Shown piece by piece: positions 21,455 to 33,541 of a stretch of 64,000 nt of DNA; positions within the stretch are counted from its first letter, which is position 1; the number at the start of each line of letters is the position of its first letter. The DNA lies in NCBI GenBank assembly GCA_047495785.1, contig JBLDXI010000007.1:868001-932000 (forward strand), given 5' to 3'. The translations under genes were made by a program, and so were the position numbers. Source of the DNA: Lepidodermella squamata. Its lineage: Eukaryota > Gastrotricha. The notes beneath the pieces were generated by a model, which saw only the letters and a program-made list of their open reading frames with translations, did not search any database and was not told where the DNA came from.

Positions 21455-21971
21455 AAAATGTATCTATACACCTAACCTAAAAGTCAAAAGATTGTGAAAT
21501 TCAAACCAACATTTGAGACCCACAAAGCGATTCGTGTTGCGTTTTCTTGTCAAACAGAATGAGAAGTTACGCAATAGTGATTATGCGTCAAATTTCGTCT
21601 TTTCATTCGACAGCAAATAAAAAGTGAAACCCGAATCGCTTTGTGGATCTTCTTTATTTATTCATTTATACTTCCGAGTCTTTCGATTATTAATTGGAAA
21701 ACTGCAAAAATTCAGAAAATTCGCCTTGAGATTACAATAGAAAGCAACGCATGATAAAACCCTTGACAAAGTGTACAAAAAATTGGGAATTATTCGAAAT
21801 ATTTTTCAGTAATCAAGATCATAGAGGTTAACCATAAATTTACGTAAAAAATCTCCTCTCATAATTACAACAAAAAATGAGAAAATGACAAAAAAGCCAC
21901 AACAACTTCTAAGAAAGATTGCTAAATTTGACGTAAATAAAATAATGGTTTGTAGTGAACTGACTCGAAAA
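21455..21971. other. Intergenic region between F9 and F8
   Basis: Holds a small hairpin MITE at 21517-21649. The part from about 21670 to 21860 resembles the spacer downstream of F11 (26630-26800), sharing words such as ATAGAAAGCA.CGCA and AAAATCTCC. This supports a block duplication. No gene seen. Confidence 0.55.
21517..21649. mobile_element. 133-bp hairpin MITE just upstream of F8
   Basis: GACCCACAAAGCGATTCG at 21517-21534 pairs with CGAATCGCTTTGTGGATC at 21632-21649 with one mismatch, and further inward stretches also partly pair. No ORF. It sits about 60 bp before the F8 start codon. The equivalent position upstream of paralogue F10 lacks it. Confidence 0.6.
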
Positions 21972-23899
21972 TCAGTAGGACACCTTCAATATTTCAATAA
22001 TAGATGCGTCTTCTTTGGCATGATCAAACGCATTCAAGCCATTCGAGTCTTTGATCGAAGGATCAGCCTTGTACTGTATGTAAACTTTGATCGATTCAAT
22101 GCTCTTCTTTTTCACGGCAGCTATTAGTCCAGTCACTGATGAGCCGTCTGTGTCAGTAAAGAAACTATTAGGGTCGATCCCAGCGTCGAACAACACCTTC
22201 AAACGAACAGGAATCGCAAGGGTTAGCACAGTCTCGCCCTTCTTATTGGCTAATTTCGCATCAGCGCCACAGGACAACAGAGTTCTGAACGCATCCATTC
22301 CTCGATTAACAGCTTGCATCAACAACGTATTGCCATCTCCATCTGTCTCATTAACATTAGCCCCGCCAGCGACTAGAGCCGTAATTGCTGATTTCCGGAA
22401 CTGCCAACCTGATGGCTGGTTGAACAGGGCGAATTTCAGCAGCGAAATTCCCGCCGGGGTTTTCGCGTTCGGATCGCCGCCGCGGGAAATGTAGACTTTG
22501 ACAACATCACCTAAACCGAACTCCACAGCGTAAAGGACGTAGCTGAAATCGAAAAGAGCTCCGTGTTTGATCATCGACTCGAGTATGACTTTCTTGTTGC
22601 GGCGAAGGGCATGAAGCATGGGACCGCCTCCACCAATGTAGGCATTGGTATAATTAATAGCTACACCATAGCGAATCTTCGTTTTTTCGATCTCACAGCC
22701 ATTCAGCAAATTCGGCTCCACCTTGAAAATCGACTCAATTTCAGGTAAGGATCCTTTACAAAGAACCTCGCAAAGCTTTACTCGCTATGAAAAGATATCT
22801 CTTGATTAAGTTTGATGACGAAGAGTAAAAACAAACCAAACGATGAATTTTAGCCAGCGAAGGCAAGACAAATCGCACTGACAGAGTGTCAAGTTGACGG
22901 TTTGAGGCTATGAAGCGAATACCACGAGGGTATTCACAAATAGTTTTCAAAATGTCGCCTTCAGCTCGAGACAAGAGCGGAACTGCTGCTATCTAAAAAC
23001 GCACGAAGAAAGTGAGAATTTTGATAAACAATTCGCGTATCACCTTAACGGAGTGAATCTGCCTGAGATTCGAGTCGAGAAAGTGAATGGTTCGATCAAA
23101 ATCCGCACCACAATTAACATATATTTCGAATGGAAATTGCAAAATGTAAACCGCCTGTCCATCAAAGCATGAATATGGGACCTATCCTGTATAAATTGCT
23201 GAAATCCTCACGTTTTGGTAATCAACAGGTAGCTTAGCAAGCCAGCATCTATTGCGGGAGATTTCAAAACTTGAAACGCCGCGATTGAAATCAGCATCAG
23301 GAGTCATCATTTCTGGGACTGCAAGTTTAACCGCTTGAAGAAACTCGTCCAGTTGAACCTTGTCAACACGTTCACGCGGATCCTTGTGTTTCAGGTAACT
23401 CGGTCCCGCAGTTGACGGGTTGACAATAACCTTCACTGGTTTCATCGAGGTGTCGCCCGGCTGCGGTACAACAATCCAGATTGAATCGCCATCAGAGCTA
23501 TCGTCTACGAAATTAGGGCGAAATATCGCTTGCGATTTCATACAATTTTTTAAGGTGGAAATTGCATTAGCAGAAGAGCCCATGAAAGACCAAGCTCGTT
23601 CTTTCGGAAATTCACGAAGAATCAAACCTTCCCAGAATAAGTCACCATCCAGAAAGGTTTTCCATCTAAAAAACATGGGTTTCAATAAAATCGAATGAGG
23701 CAATTTGATTAACTAACCCTTTGCAGACGAGAGAGCAGTTTAAAAACAAATCCCGATTTCTTAGGTGGAGAAATATTTCCCGTCGCACTTCGGATGGAAG
23801 CATAGACAGCATATCGAACGGATTCGGTTCGATAAATTGAAGCTTGGAGGGAGGGTCGTTCGTAACAGGATCAGCATTCTTCCGTTTACGCGGCGGCAT
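21972..23899 (-). CDS. F9: F-box/ankyrin protein (B-type)
   Basis: Exons about 23899-23718, 23665-23212, 23154-23044, 22985-22839 and 22794-21972, all open. Exon 1 MPPRKRKNADP and FDMLSMLPSEVRREIFLHLR. Exon 2 WKTFLDGDLFWEGLILREFP, and CWLAKLPVDYQNV. Exon 3 LQFPFEIYVNCGADFDRTIH. Exon 4 LSRAEGDILKTICEYPRGIR and RFVLPSLAKIHRL. Exon 5 opens RVKLCEVLCKGS, with GGGPMLHALRRNKK, KHGALFDFSYV, SRGGDPNAKTPAG, VAGGANVNETDGDGN, LSCGADAKLANKKG, FDAGIDPNSFFTDTDGS and QYKADPSIKDSNGLNAF. It is a close paralogue of F11; an ankyrin segment of this type (NRGMD.F..LLS.GADAK) also reappears inside F18. Confidence 0.86.
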
Positions 23900-24600
23900 T
23901 TTTCTAACGCAATCTTTCCTATAAAAAATACATCAAATACCTTCTCCATTCATTTCGACAATTCCCTCAACATTTTATTGTAAATTTGAACGAAAGTGCA
24001 AATGTTATGAAAGGCCAGAAAAGTTATTCATGCAGCTCAACATGGCATCATCAGCAATTTTGTAGACTCTTCTAAGTCTCACCTGCTAGGTAACTTACGT
24101 TGAAATTTCCTTTGAAATTTGAAAATATTTCTCTGAAATGCGACAGCTGTTTCCTAAATACCGTAATGGGCCCAAAGTTTAGCACTTTGAGGTTTAGATT
24201 TTGAGATTTCCACATTTTGGAAAAAATTTCCAAATTTAAAGGTTTCTTGTCAATTTTTAAAAAATCGGGGTGAATCAGCCCAAATTTACCAGCTGATCCA
24301 GATCCCTCGGGCAAATGTTTGGCAATTTTATTTCCTTTCTTAGGAAGAAATAATAAAAATATTGGCAAAAGCCGAAAAATTTCTCGAGTTCTCCGATGGA
24401 GAAATATCGACCGCCTGATTTCGGGTGGCAATGAGCTTAAAGAATCAGCAAATTGACCTGCCACCATCAAATCACTCAATTAATAATTAGTAGGAGGTCT
24501 CAAATTCATTCGTTATATTCCTTTATACTTTCATTTTTACTAAACAGCTGTTTGAAATAGAAAACAGGTAATTAATATTGCAAAATCCACTCTTAACGTT
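23900..24600. other. Intergenic region between F10 and F9 with an F-box relic
   Basis: About 700 bp. The stretch 24035-24170 is similar to 29450-29585 upstream of F11 (shared words CATCA.CAATTT, CTCACCTGCTA/CTCATCTGCTA, ACTTACGTTGA, AATGCGACAGCT, AAATAC). An F-box exon relic lies at 24365-24479. No intact gene. Confidence 0.55.
24365..24479 (-). pseudogene. Relic of a D-type F-box exon 1
   Basis: Reads MSDLMVAGQFADSLSSL, then PPEIRRSIFLHRRTREIFR, aligning with F10 exon 1 (SDLKVA..., LLPPEIKRPIFLYLRTRDVFR). Downstream sequence lacks the CCLVCK end, a splice donor at the family position and any exon 2. It is a leftover first exon of a lost D-type gene. Confidence 0.65.
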
Positions 24601-26541
24601 TCAGACCGGCTGTAGTTTAATCAAGTCACCAAGAAGTTTTTTGACCAAGGCCGACTTTTCCGAACGTGCCGCGTAATCGACAGCAGTAAATCCATTCGAG
24701 TCTTTGACATGAACTTGAGGCCTGTAATTCATTAAAACTTCGATTGGCCAATGAATGTCTCTTTTCACAGCGGATATCAAAATAGTAGTTTCAGTGCCAT
24801 CCGCGCTGTCAAAATAACGGGTATTCGGATCCAATCCAATGAACAACATCAGATCGAGACGCTCAGCGTCAACAAAAGTCAGCACATTGTCGCCATTTTT
24901 GTTAGGAATTGCGAAATTCGCTCCATTGAACAGCAAAGTTTGAAACGTGTCATATGAGCAAGATTTCGTGGCGTTTACAAACAGGGTGTCACCATTCTCA
25001 TCCACGTGATTGACATCAGCACCGCCATCTATCAGTACAGTAACTGTTTTCAAGCTAACTGTCTCACCTTTTTGATGAAATAACGCCAATTCCAGTAACG
25101 ATTTTCGGTCCGGTGTCGTCGCATTCGGATCGCCGCCTTGAGAAATGTACAGCTTAACGGCTTCAACCAGCCCGGCTTGAATAGCCAGGATCACGTGGCT
25201 AGTTTCGAACGGAGTTCCGTATTTTACAAGGATTTTCAGGATGCCAGCATCGTTTGCTCGAATCGCGTTGATCATCGGTCCATTCACGCGGATGAACTTC
25301 TGCATCAACCGGCAGCGGGTTTTACGAGGGAAAAATCCATCGGGATCTGCGAGGCGTTCGACAAAGGATCCTCTCATGAAATCTGGATCTTGGGCGAAAG
25401 TCGCTTCGGTTCCACTGACTGAACGGCGGCAAACAGCTTGACCAAGTTTGAAACGCTAAATATTTTAATATAATTTCAGAAAAATCTGTTATTTTCAAAA
25501 ACAAACCAGTTCATTGATCTTGGCAAGGTTCGGAAAAACAAACCGTAGGTTCAGTTGGGAGAAGCTACGATTCGATGCTAAAAACCGGACTCCGGATGGG
25601 TAGTCATCAATAATTTTCAAAACTTGGTCAATTTGCCCTAAATAATAATCATTATTTGGGATAAAATCAAGCTGTCGAGTGAAAATAATATTGTTAGCAT
25701 TAACAAATGATCTTGGATTAAAACATACCTCAATTGATCTTATTACCTTTAAGTTCGAATCAAGGAAATAAATTAACCTGCGATCATCCTGAAATAGTTC
25801 TTCTTTCATACTCAGCTCAAGAGGTATTGTCATACCATCAAATAACTAGAATAAAAATTATCAAATTTGTTGAAACGGAAAATGAAAAAACTTACCTCAA
25901 AACACGCAGTTGGTAGCTTCAATAGCCAATAAGGAGACCCATAGCCTATGCATTGAATGGAACAATCAAAATCTGGTTTCACAATGTCGGGTAAGGCTTT
26001 GGGCACGGCTTTCAGGAATGTCTCGAGGTTGACATTCGACGATAGAGCTTCAGATTCGTCAATAACGTTTGGGACATTCGATGGGGTAGATTCTTCGGGG
26101 GAGTAAATTGACACCGACTTGAACGTATTGTCTCCAGTGACCGGCAAATTTGGTCGAAATATCTGTCCTGTTTTTAAGGTTAAACGTAGATCAACCAAGA
26201 AATTATTAGATCTGAACAGATGCCAGTTATCGTGATTCGGGAACTCGCGGCAAATGAAGCCCTCCCAAAAGTAATCGCTACTCAAAAACTGATTGAACCT
26301 GCGAAACCACAGTAGCTCACTGCTAAAATAGACAGAAATAGGGTAAAACTAACGATTTACAGACCAGGCAGCAACGTCGAAAAACGTCCCTAGTCCTCAA
26401 ATACAGGAAAATCGGCCGTTTTATTTCAGGTGGTAACAGATTAAAATGGTCATATGGTTGCTCGCTGCTGGCTTCGGCTACTTTCAAATCACTGAAATCC
26501 ATCTTAAAAGTACCATCAATCGTCCGTTTGCGCGAAATCAT
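24601..26541 (-). CDS. F10: F-box/ankyrin protein (D-type)
   Basis: Exons about 26541-26353, 26297-25894, 25848-25729, 25650-25506 and 25456-24601. Exon 1 MISRKRTIDGT, then HFNLLPPEIKRPIFLYLR and FRRCCLVCKS. Exon 2 has LSSDYFWEGFICREFPNHDN and YWLLKLPTACFEV; exon 3 RLIYFLDSNLKVIRSIE; exon 4 YPSGVRFLASNRSF and RFVFPNLAKINEL. The ankyrin exon starts RFKLGQAVCRRS and shows RVNGPMINAIRAND, SQGGDPNATTPDR, IDGGADVNHVDENGD, LFNGANFAIPNKNG and IGLDPNTRYFDSADGTE. No stops. It is the functional-looking counterpart of nonsense-bearing F8. Confidence 0.84.
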
Positions 26542-26924
26542 AGTTCATTTCATAGTAAACCTAAAAAATCACATATTTCGTAGACTAATATTTACGAATT
26601 TTCAAAACAATTATATTTTGCATATAAAATTAAAAAAATCGCCCTTCATCGGCGATAGAAAGCAGCGCAACATAAAACCAAGAACAAAGAAAATTATGCA
26701 TGGTGAAAAATCGAACAAAACTTGGATTACAGAGATGATAACCTCATTTGGCCTCTCTCCATCCAAAAAAATCAACAATTTCAATATGAAGCAAATTTAC
26801 ACGAAAAATCTCCATACAAATTTCATGAGGAGGTTCCACCAACTCATCAAACTGGGCAAAATACTGAATTTCACCGAAAAACTGAAAAAATAGTTCACAG
26901 AGTGAATTGAATCTGAATCTTAAG
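26542..26924. other. Intergenic region between F11 and F10
   Basis: About 380 bp, A-rich, without a gene. Plus-strand open stretches here are lysine/asparagine-rich shadows of A-rich DNA. Parts match the spacer downstream of F9 (around 21700-21860). Confidence 0.5.
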
Positions 26925-29339
26925 TCAGTAGGATGGTTTCAGAAGTTCGAGAATACCACCCGTCGCGTCTTCCTTGGCATGATCAAACGCATTCAAGCCA
27001 TTCGAATCTTTGATTGTAGGATCTGCCTCGTACTGCATGTAAATCATAATGATCTCAAATTTCTTCTTTTTCACGGCAGCTATCAGTCCAGTGACAGTCG
27101 AATCATCCTCGTCGATATAACGGCTATTCGGGTCGATTCCCGCCTCCAACAGAGCTAGTAATTTGAAATGATTCACGTGTGTTAGCACAATCTCGCCCTT
27201 CTTGTTAGCCAGGGTCAAATTAGGGCGATGTGACAGTAGAGCTTTGAACGGATCTGTCAATCCACTAACAGCCTGCATCAACAACGTATTACCCTCTTCA
27301 TCCCTTTCATTAACGTCAGCACCGGCTGCTACGAGGGCCGAAATAGCTGTTTTGCGGTAGGGCCAACGTGGCGGCTGGTTGAACACGGCGCATTTTAGCA
27401 GTGAAATACCATCAGGTGTTTTCGCATTCGGATCACCACCGCGAGATACGTAAACTTTGATAACATCCCCGAAGCCGAATTCCAACGCGTAAAGGACGTA
27501 GCTGAAATCGAAAGGAGCTCCGTGTTTGATCATAGACTCGATTATTGCTTTCTTGTTTCGACGAAGCGCATGTACCATAGGACCGGCTTGACGGATTACA
27601 GAAGTTATGTAATGCACCGCTATGTAATCGACACTTTTCGTTCTCTCGATTGCGGATCCTTTCAAAAGATCTGGGTCCAGCTTGAATATGGACTCGATGT
27701 CTTCCAGGGAACCTTTACAGAGAAGCTCGCAAAGCTTCACTCGCTGTGAAAAGAAAATTCAATTTTACGCCAACATAGCTGGGAAGTACACTTCAAGCAA
27801 TTTCACAAAATGTCGAGATTGATGGATCAAAATCCAGTCTAATCAGTCAGATCTATTAATAATTTTAAGGAGGTTAAAGGAATACGGAAAAAGCCATGCA
27901 ACTGGATAGCATCAGTCATTTTTGATGAGTGGGCCATTTTAGAGGTTTTAGACGACGTTTGAAGAAGTTTGAACACGGATAAAATTTATCCATTCGCCAA
28001 GTTGCCCAGCAAATTCATGAGCTGATTTCCAGGCTCAAACTGTCATTTTATAACTTTTTGAAAGAAATTTGTTGGCGAAGAAAACCATTCTGAATTTCAG
28101 GGCCTTGGATCAGCTAATTTTACAAATTAATAACAAACAACAATTTACGAATCGAATTTGGAAAAATTTTGGGGAAATCTTGAATTTTCTTTGAAATCGG
28201 CCATGAGGTTAGTTTCGTCTGAGGCGTCAAATAATTCAACATATTCCATGAAAACTGGTAAAATACTAACCAATCGATTTATTTTAGCCAGGGAGGGTAG
28301 GACATTCCGCACTGAAAGCTCTGTGCTAGAATACGGGCTGTTTGAGGCTATGAAGCGAATTCCAGCCGGATAGTCTGCAATTGTTATCAAAATATCGCCT
28401 TCAACCCGAGTGCGCATTTCAACTAATGGTATCTGAGCAAAAATAAAATAATGGGTATACCAAAAAATATGTTTTCATCTTTTACCGTGACCGAATGAAT
28501 TTGCTGGAAATTAGAGTCCAGAAAATGAATGATGCGATCATGTTCCGAGCTATGATGAATGAATATTTCGAAGGGAATCCGCAAAATGTCATATGCCTAT
28601 TTACCATCAGAGTATAATATTATTATGAAATTTAAAAAATTATTTTCTTACTTGTTGGCACCCTATAGGTAGCTTTGCTATCCAGCATTGATGGGGATGG
28701 GCTTCGTGACTCCTAATAAAGTTGTTGAAATCTGCATCCGGAGCCAATATTTCGGGGGCTGCAATCCGAACTGCCCGGTAAAACTCATCGAGCTCCACCT
28801 TAACCTTGCGCGCCGGAGGGAACATAGACGTATGGTAAAATCCACTATTGGAAATCGGTTGACGAATGAGCTTCAATGGTCGCGTCATGGCGTCTCTTGG
28901 CTCAGGAATTGCGAGAAGAATTGAGTCATCTGCTTTGCTTCTATCTCGGAAACCACGGCAAAATATCGCTTGTGATTTCAAAGCCTTTTTGAAGGTGGAA
29001 ATCGAATCTTCAGCCGAGCGAATAAAAGACCAAGCTTGTTCCTTTGGAAATTCACGAAGAATCAATCCTTCCCAGAAAAATTCGCCGTCTAGAAAAGCAT
29101 TCCAGCTAAAATCTCGGATTCAAAATAAGATAAAATAAATCAGTTCTAATCACATACCCCTTGGAAACAAGAGAGCAGCGGAGGAATAAATCTCGATTTC
29201 TAAGGTAGAGAAATATTTCACGCCGCACCTCTTGCGGAAGCATAGCCAGCAAATCGAACGGATCCGGCTCAATAAATTGCATCTTCGCAGGCGGCTCGTT
29301 GATAACGGGATCGACATTCTTCCGTTTGCGCGGCGGCAT
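26925..29339 (-). CDS. F11: F-box/ankyrin protein (B-type)
   Basis: Exons about 29339-29157, 29106-28652, 28598-28487, 28438-28271 and 27743-26925. Exon 1 MPPRKRKNVDP, FDLLAMLPQEVRREIFLYLR. Exon 2 WNAFLDGEFFWEGLILREFP, QCWIAKLPIGCQQV. Exon 3 YDILRIPFEIFIHHSSEHDR. Exon 4 VEGDILITIADYPAGIRFIA, then RNVLPSLAKINRL. Ankyrins: KHGAPFDFSYVLYAL, SRGGDPNAKTPDG, VAAGADVNERDEEGN, LSHRPNLTLANKKG, LEAGIDPNSRYIDEDDS and QYEADPTIKDSNGLNAF. All open. Intron 4 is about 530 bp and unexplained. It pairs with F10 as the counterpart of F8+F9. Confidence 0.86.
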
Positions 29340-29621
29340 TTCACCAAGTTACAAAGAAATTCTATAAAGAATTAAACTAATCAAGTCTTCTCTAAAAGCC
29401 ATTTCACAATTCACTGAAAATTCATTTCAAATCTGAAAAGGTATCCTTAATCTCAAGATACCATCAACAATTTATTTCAATATTGACTCTATTAGGTCTC
29501 ATCTGCTACCTTACGTTGACACTTCAGAAGTTTGAAAACTTTTCCCCAAATGCGACAGCTTTTCATAAATACACTCGATAAAAATGTACAAAAATAGTGG
29601 GAAAATTTTAAAATTCGGCTA

Positions 29622-31359
29622 TCATATTCCTGGAATAGGATGAGCCGTTAGGAAAGTTTCCCCTTTCGAGTCCAGAGCATTGATATCAGCCCCGTGTTCG
29701 ACCAATAGGTTAACAACAGCAATTTCACGCCGTGCGTACATTTGATGAAGGGGATACGTGAAATGCGGAGTCCAAGTCGAAATCTTCACATTTGGATCAG
29801 CCCCGGCCTCTAATAACGCAGCCACTCGAGCTCTCGTGCTCTGCGTGTAGCCAAGCGCGATCTCCAAAGCCGATTGTTTATCCTTATTCAATCGATTTAC
29901 ATCGGCGCCGTGAGCAATCAACACCCGTAACGTCCCAATCAAACAAGTTTTGCAGGCGATGATAAGTAGCGTATTGCCATTTTCGTCGGCCCAATCCGGA
30001 TCGAAGCCGTTGTCGAGGAAGGCTTTGACTACCCCTGCGTAAACTGAGCCATAATTTCGAAGCACATCGACAATGATTGGAATGCCTTCAGAATTGGTCG
30101 ATTGAGCGCTAACGCCATGAGATAGAAACAAACGAACAGCTGCAGCGTTCGAGCTGAATGCGGCCGTTTCTAGCGCTTCCGATCCGAAAACCGCTCCTCG
30201 ATTGACAAATTCTTGAATAAATGCAGCGCTTGCTTTTTTGGCTATCACGGCTTTCAGGAGAGACTCGCTGAATGCCGGGCCAATGGATGAATTATTAATA
30301 AAATGCGGATATCGGTCTAGCGCTTCTTTCAGCTCCGGCAAACTTTTCTGGCTCTTCGCCGCCATTTGTTCAATTTTGTTCCACTTGAAGAAAAACAAAT
30401 TTATAACACGCAATAAAAATTAACGGATTTTTACCGTTCTTAAAATGTTACAAGTGCTAGGAAAACAAAGCCGCATATATTCAGAGGAGATGTAATTGTA
30501 TGCAATATATTGCACTCCATCGGGATAACTTCGAAATGCCGCGTCCTTGCTGTCTTCCTTTATTATCTTAAATAAACCAATAAAATTGATAAAAAATTAA
30601 AATCTTGACTCACATCAAAGAAAAGGGTGCTCAATTTTGTCAGCTTAGCATCGTGGAATGTAATAATTTGACGCCACGATCGCTGAGAAATGATTGAAGG
30701 CTTCAAAATATCGACAATCTTAAAAAATAATTGTTGACGAAAGTTCATAGCAATCGCTTGAAATTACCTCTCGAATATTTGCAGGGACTTTCACCAAATA
30801 AAAACAGGGGTAGGAAGATAACCCCTCGCAAATGGCGCAAAGGCCAAGAGAGTCGTCCGTAAAAAATTGAGGCCGTTCAGTTTGAATCAACGCGATCGAA
30901 TCTTCTAATGAATTAGGGCTGTGTTTGGCACAGATAGTAGTGCTGAATGAAGAAACATGCTGGAGCGCTGGCTTTCGTAACCAGACCTTTCTAAAAATCG
31001 TCTCGTGCTTCAGGGATTTTAGTAAATTTTCCACAGCTGAAGACTTGGACAAAAATCTCCGCGCAGCTTGCGAGCCAAACTCCCGACAAATCAACTTTTC
31101 CCAAAATATTTTCGAATTCATCATATCGCACCACCTTAAAATGATAAAAACTAAATTTATTAAACTTATTACTCAGTAAATAATACCTCTTCGAAACCAA
31201 AGCGCAGGAATGAAATAGCTCTTCTAGGCGAAGATGGATTAGAATTTCGACGGCTAGTTCTGGCGGCAGGCGTTCGAGAGGGTCCGTTGAGGCACATAAT
31301 TCGAAAGAGCTGCGACATTTTTTCGCCGCGGGTTCAACATAATCAAGTTCTACTTCCAT
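29622..31359 (-). CDS. F12: F-box/ankyrin protein (E-type)
   Basis: Exons about 31359-31188, 31135-30769, 30720-30612, 30571-30436 and 30386-29622. It is the first of a divergent block. Exon 1 MEVELDYVEPAAKK and LERLPPELAVEILIHLRLEE; intron 1 again falls before the Trp (SKR then WCDMMNSKIFWEKLICREFG). Exon 2 ends FYLVKVPANIREV. Exon 3 reads ITFHDAKLTKLSTLFF; exon 4 YPDGVQYIAYNYISSEYMRL. The ankyrin exon has VNRGAVFGSEALETAA, LSHGVSAQSTNSEG, LDNGFDPDWADENGNTLL, IAHGADVNRLNKDKQSA, LEAGADPNVK and VEHGADINALDSKGE. Frames are open throughout. Confidence 0.8.
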
Positions 31360-32624
31360 TTAAAGCCAAATTATTGTCCAAGTTTCATTTCTAGCCGAGC
31401 GTTTGGGTCGTCAGTTTCAATAATAACCCTAATTTATAGATAACCAATTTATCAAACAATCAAAACGCGAGGAAGCAATTTTCAAAGCAGCAGAATAATT
31501 TCAAGCAAAAAAAAATGTTACATGTTACAAGTTCGAAATGTACAAAAAATAGTAAAATTTATGCACAGTATAAATAAAACTCTATTAAATTTGGCACTTA
31601 ACTTTTCAATTTGTGCGTCATTTGTCGGTGATTTTATCAGCTTTTGCCTTCGTTTGACTAGGATTTGAGCTATACAACTTTAATAATGAATCGCTTCCAG
31701 GCCAATCATCTATCATTGCTAGATAGCCTTTTTCTCCCAGCCGATCGACGCTGATATCACTGCAATCTACGCCATTTTTCAGCAAGAATTGCACCCGAGC
31801 TCAGGCAATACATGTTCAAGGGCAGATGTTAGGACGGTTTGCCCTGTTTTTGACGTGCAGTTAATATCGGCTCCGATTTTGACTAGATACTTGACAGTAT
31901 CAAGAGTTTCTTTCTCCGCAGCATACATCAGCAAAGTTTTTCCATCTCTATCTGCGAAATTTACGTTCATTCCAGCTTCGATGAATGCTTCGATAATCGG
32001 TTTCGAAACTTGTTTCAATGCCATACAGCCGAGTAGTACGTTTTTGCCATTGTATGAATCATTCACAGTAGCGCCGTGTCGCAGGAACAGCTTTGCTGCA
32101 ACAGCATTACTGCTCATAACGGCAAACTGCACGGCCTCGGGTCCAATAACAGCACCTCGTTTGATAAATTCCAGCAAAATATCGCCAATGGCCTTCGACT
32201 GAACAGCGTAGAGTAGCTTTGCATTGATAAATGGGCGATTCATCAGTTCTGGCTCAGCATCGAAGACAGCTTTTATAGCTTCTAGGGACGCATTTCCATG
32301 AGCAACCAAGCACTGATGGCCCATACCATCAAACAGCCGCCGGCCCTACAAAATTAAACAGAGTTGATATTCGACCAGCAATTTCGATACCGCACTAAAA
32401 TTCTACTAAAGAATGAGTCTTTGGCCAGTTTCTTCGTGGTAGGCTTATATTTTCGACGACTGTACACACATTGAGGTACTCTTTCCCCCGAATTCCGGCT
32501 AAATCGAACTACTTCGATTGAACCTCTGAATCTACTAAATAATGCTCGCAAATAGCGAAACAAGCAAGGCCCAATAACTTTTCGAAACTCTTAACAAAAA
32601 AATGTTATTCCAAAGATCGGAAAT

Positions 32625-32816
32625 CTAAATCTGGTATTTGTCACTGGTTTCTCGCTTCCAGTCAATAGTTTCCTGGCGACGGCGAGTAACGGAGACAACT
32701 TTCACGGTTGTTGTTGCACCGAAAACGGTTTTTCCAGCTGCAATATCCACTTTCAGCCCAACCTCTGGTTCTGTTATGTGAATAATTGTATCACCTCTGA
32801 GGTTCGTTAACGGGCG
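32625..32816 (-). CDS. Open fragment without start, unrecognised
   Basis: Minus-strand frame reading RPLTNLRGDTIIHITEPEVG, then VDIAAGKTVFGATTTVKVVS and ending RRRQETIDWKRETSDKYQI and a stop. It looks like real protein (balanced composition, no low complexity) but has no Met and begins beside a G/C run at 32823-32831. It may be a captured exon or part of a decayed element gene. No family recognised. Confidence 0.3.
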   Translation of the reverse strand, partial: RPLTNLRGDTIIHITEPEVGLKVDIAAGKTVFGATTTVKVVSVTRRRQETIDWKRETSDKYQI

Positions 32817-32838
32817 AGAAAAAGGGGGGGGGCGAGAT

Positions 32839-33244
32839 ATGGTGACAATTCGAAACCTTTGTCAGCTAGTAAATAATGCTGGCACGACCCAGACTCAGAT
32901 CGGCGGCAAAGTCCTGCCCCACAGTCGACGATTACATCAAGTCAGCGACCCCGCACAACGGAGAAAAAGCCTGTTCAGGCGTCGAGGTCATCTCACTGTT
33001 CCACGTCAACGCCCACGGCTTGATCCAGCTTCAGCCGCACTCAGCCTTCGGCTTCGTCATCCAGGTCGGCATCGTCGGGAATGCCGCCGCTCGCCTCGCC
33101 GCGAAACAGAAACTGCGTCATAGAAGCCGGTCATCCCAAAGGTTGTCTAGACGACTTCGTCCCCGTCAAAAGTCTGTAGGCCTAGAGGGTTTTAGGCCCA
33201 GCATATGCCTAATTGTACCGAGCCTTGACGCGGCCCATGCCTAG
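32839..33244 (+). other. GC-rich segment with overlapping open frames
   Basis: This stretch is noticeably richer in G+C than its surroundings and is open in two plus-strand frames at once, both Arg/Ser/Pro-rich. Open frames are expected by chance in such DNA. I cannot tell which, if any, is coding. The composition suggests foreign origin. Confidence 0.3.
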
Positions 33245-33541
33245 CATAGGCCTAGGAAATAATCGTAAGATATAGGCTATGATGATATGTCCGCCGATTA
33301 TCCCAAATTTGCCCCGGCGCATAAAAAAGGCGAGTTGTGGTAATCGATTCTGGCAATGAACCATTGGAGGAAGCCGAGGAAGCTGAAGAAGACGAAGAAG
33401 CGGAAACCTCGGGTGATGATGACGACAATGAATGAAGCAGACGATGTTGAAGCATGGTGAATAATTAGTTCAAACTAGTGTTCTAACTTGTTGTGATTCT
33501 TCATGACATACTTTGAATACTTGACATAACTATATATACTC

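Noticed and set aside
24072-24300. Downstream half of the minus-strand ORF that starts with the F-box relic
   Set aside because: Beyond residue about 36 it has no family similarity and overlaps spacer DNA shared with 29450-29585.
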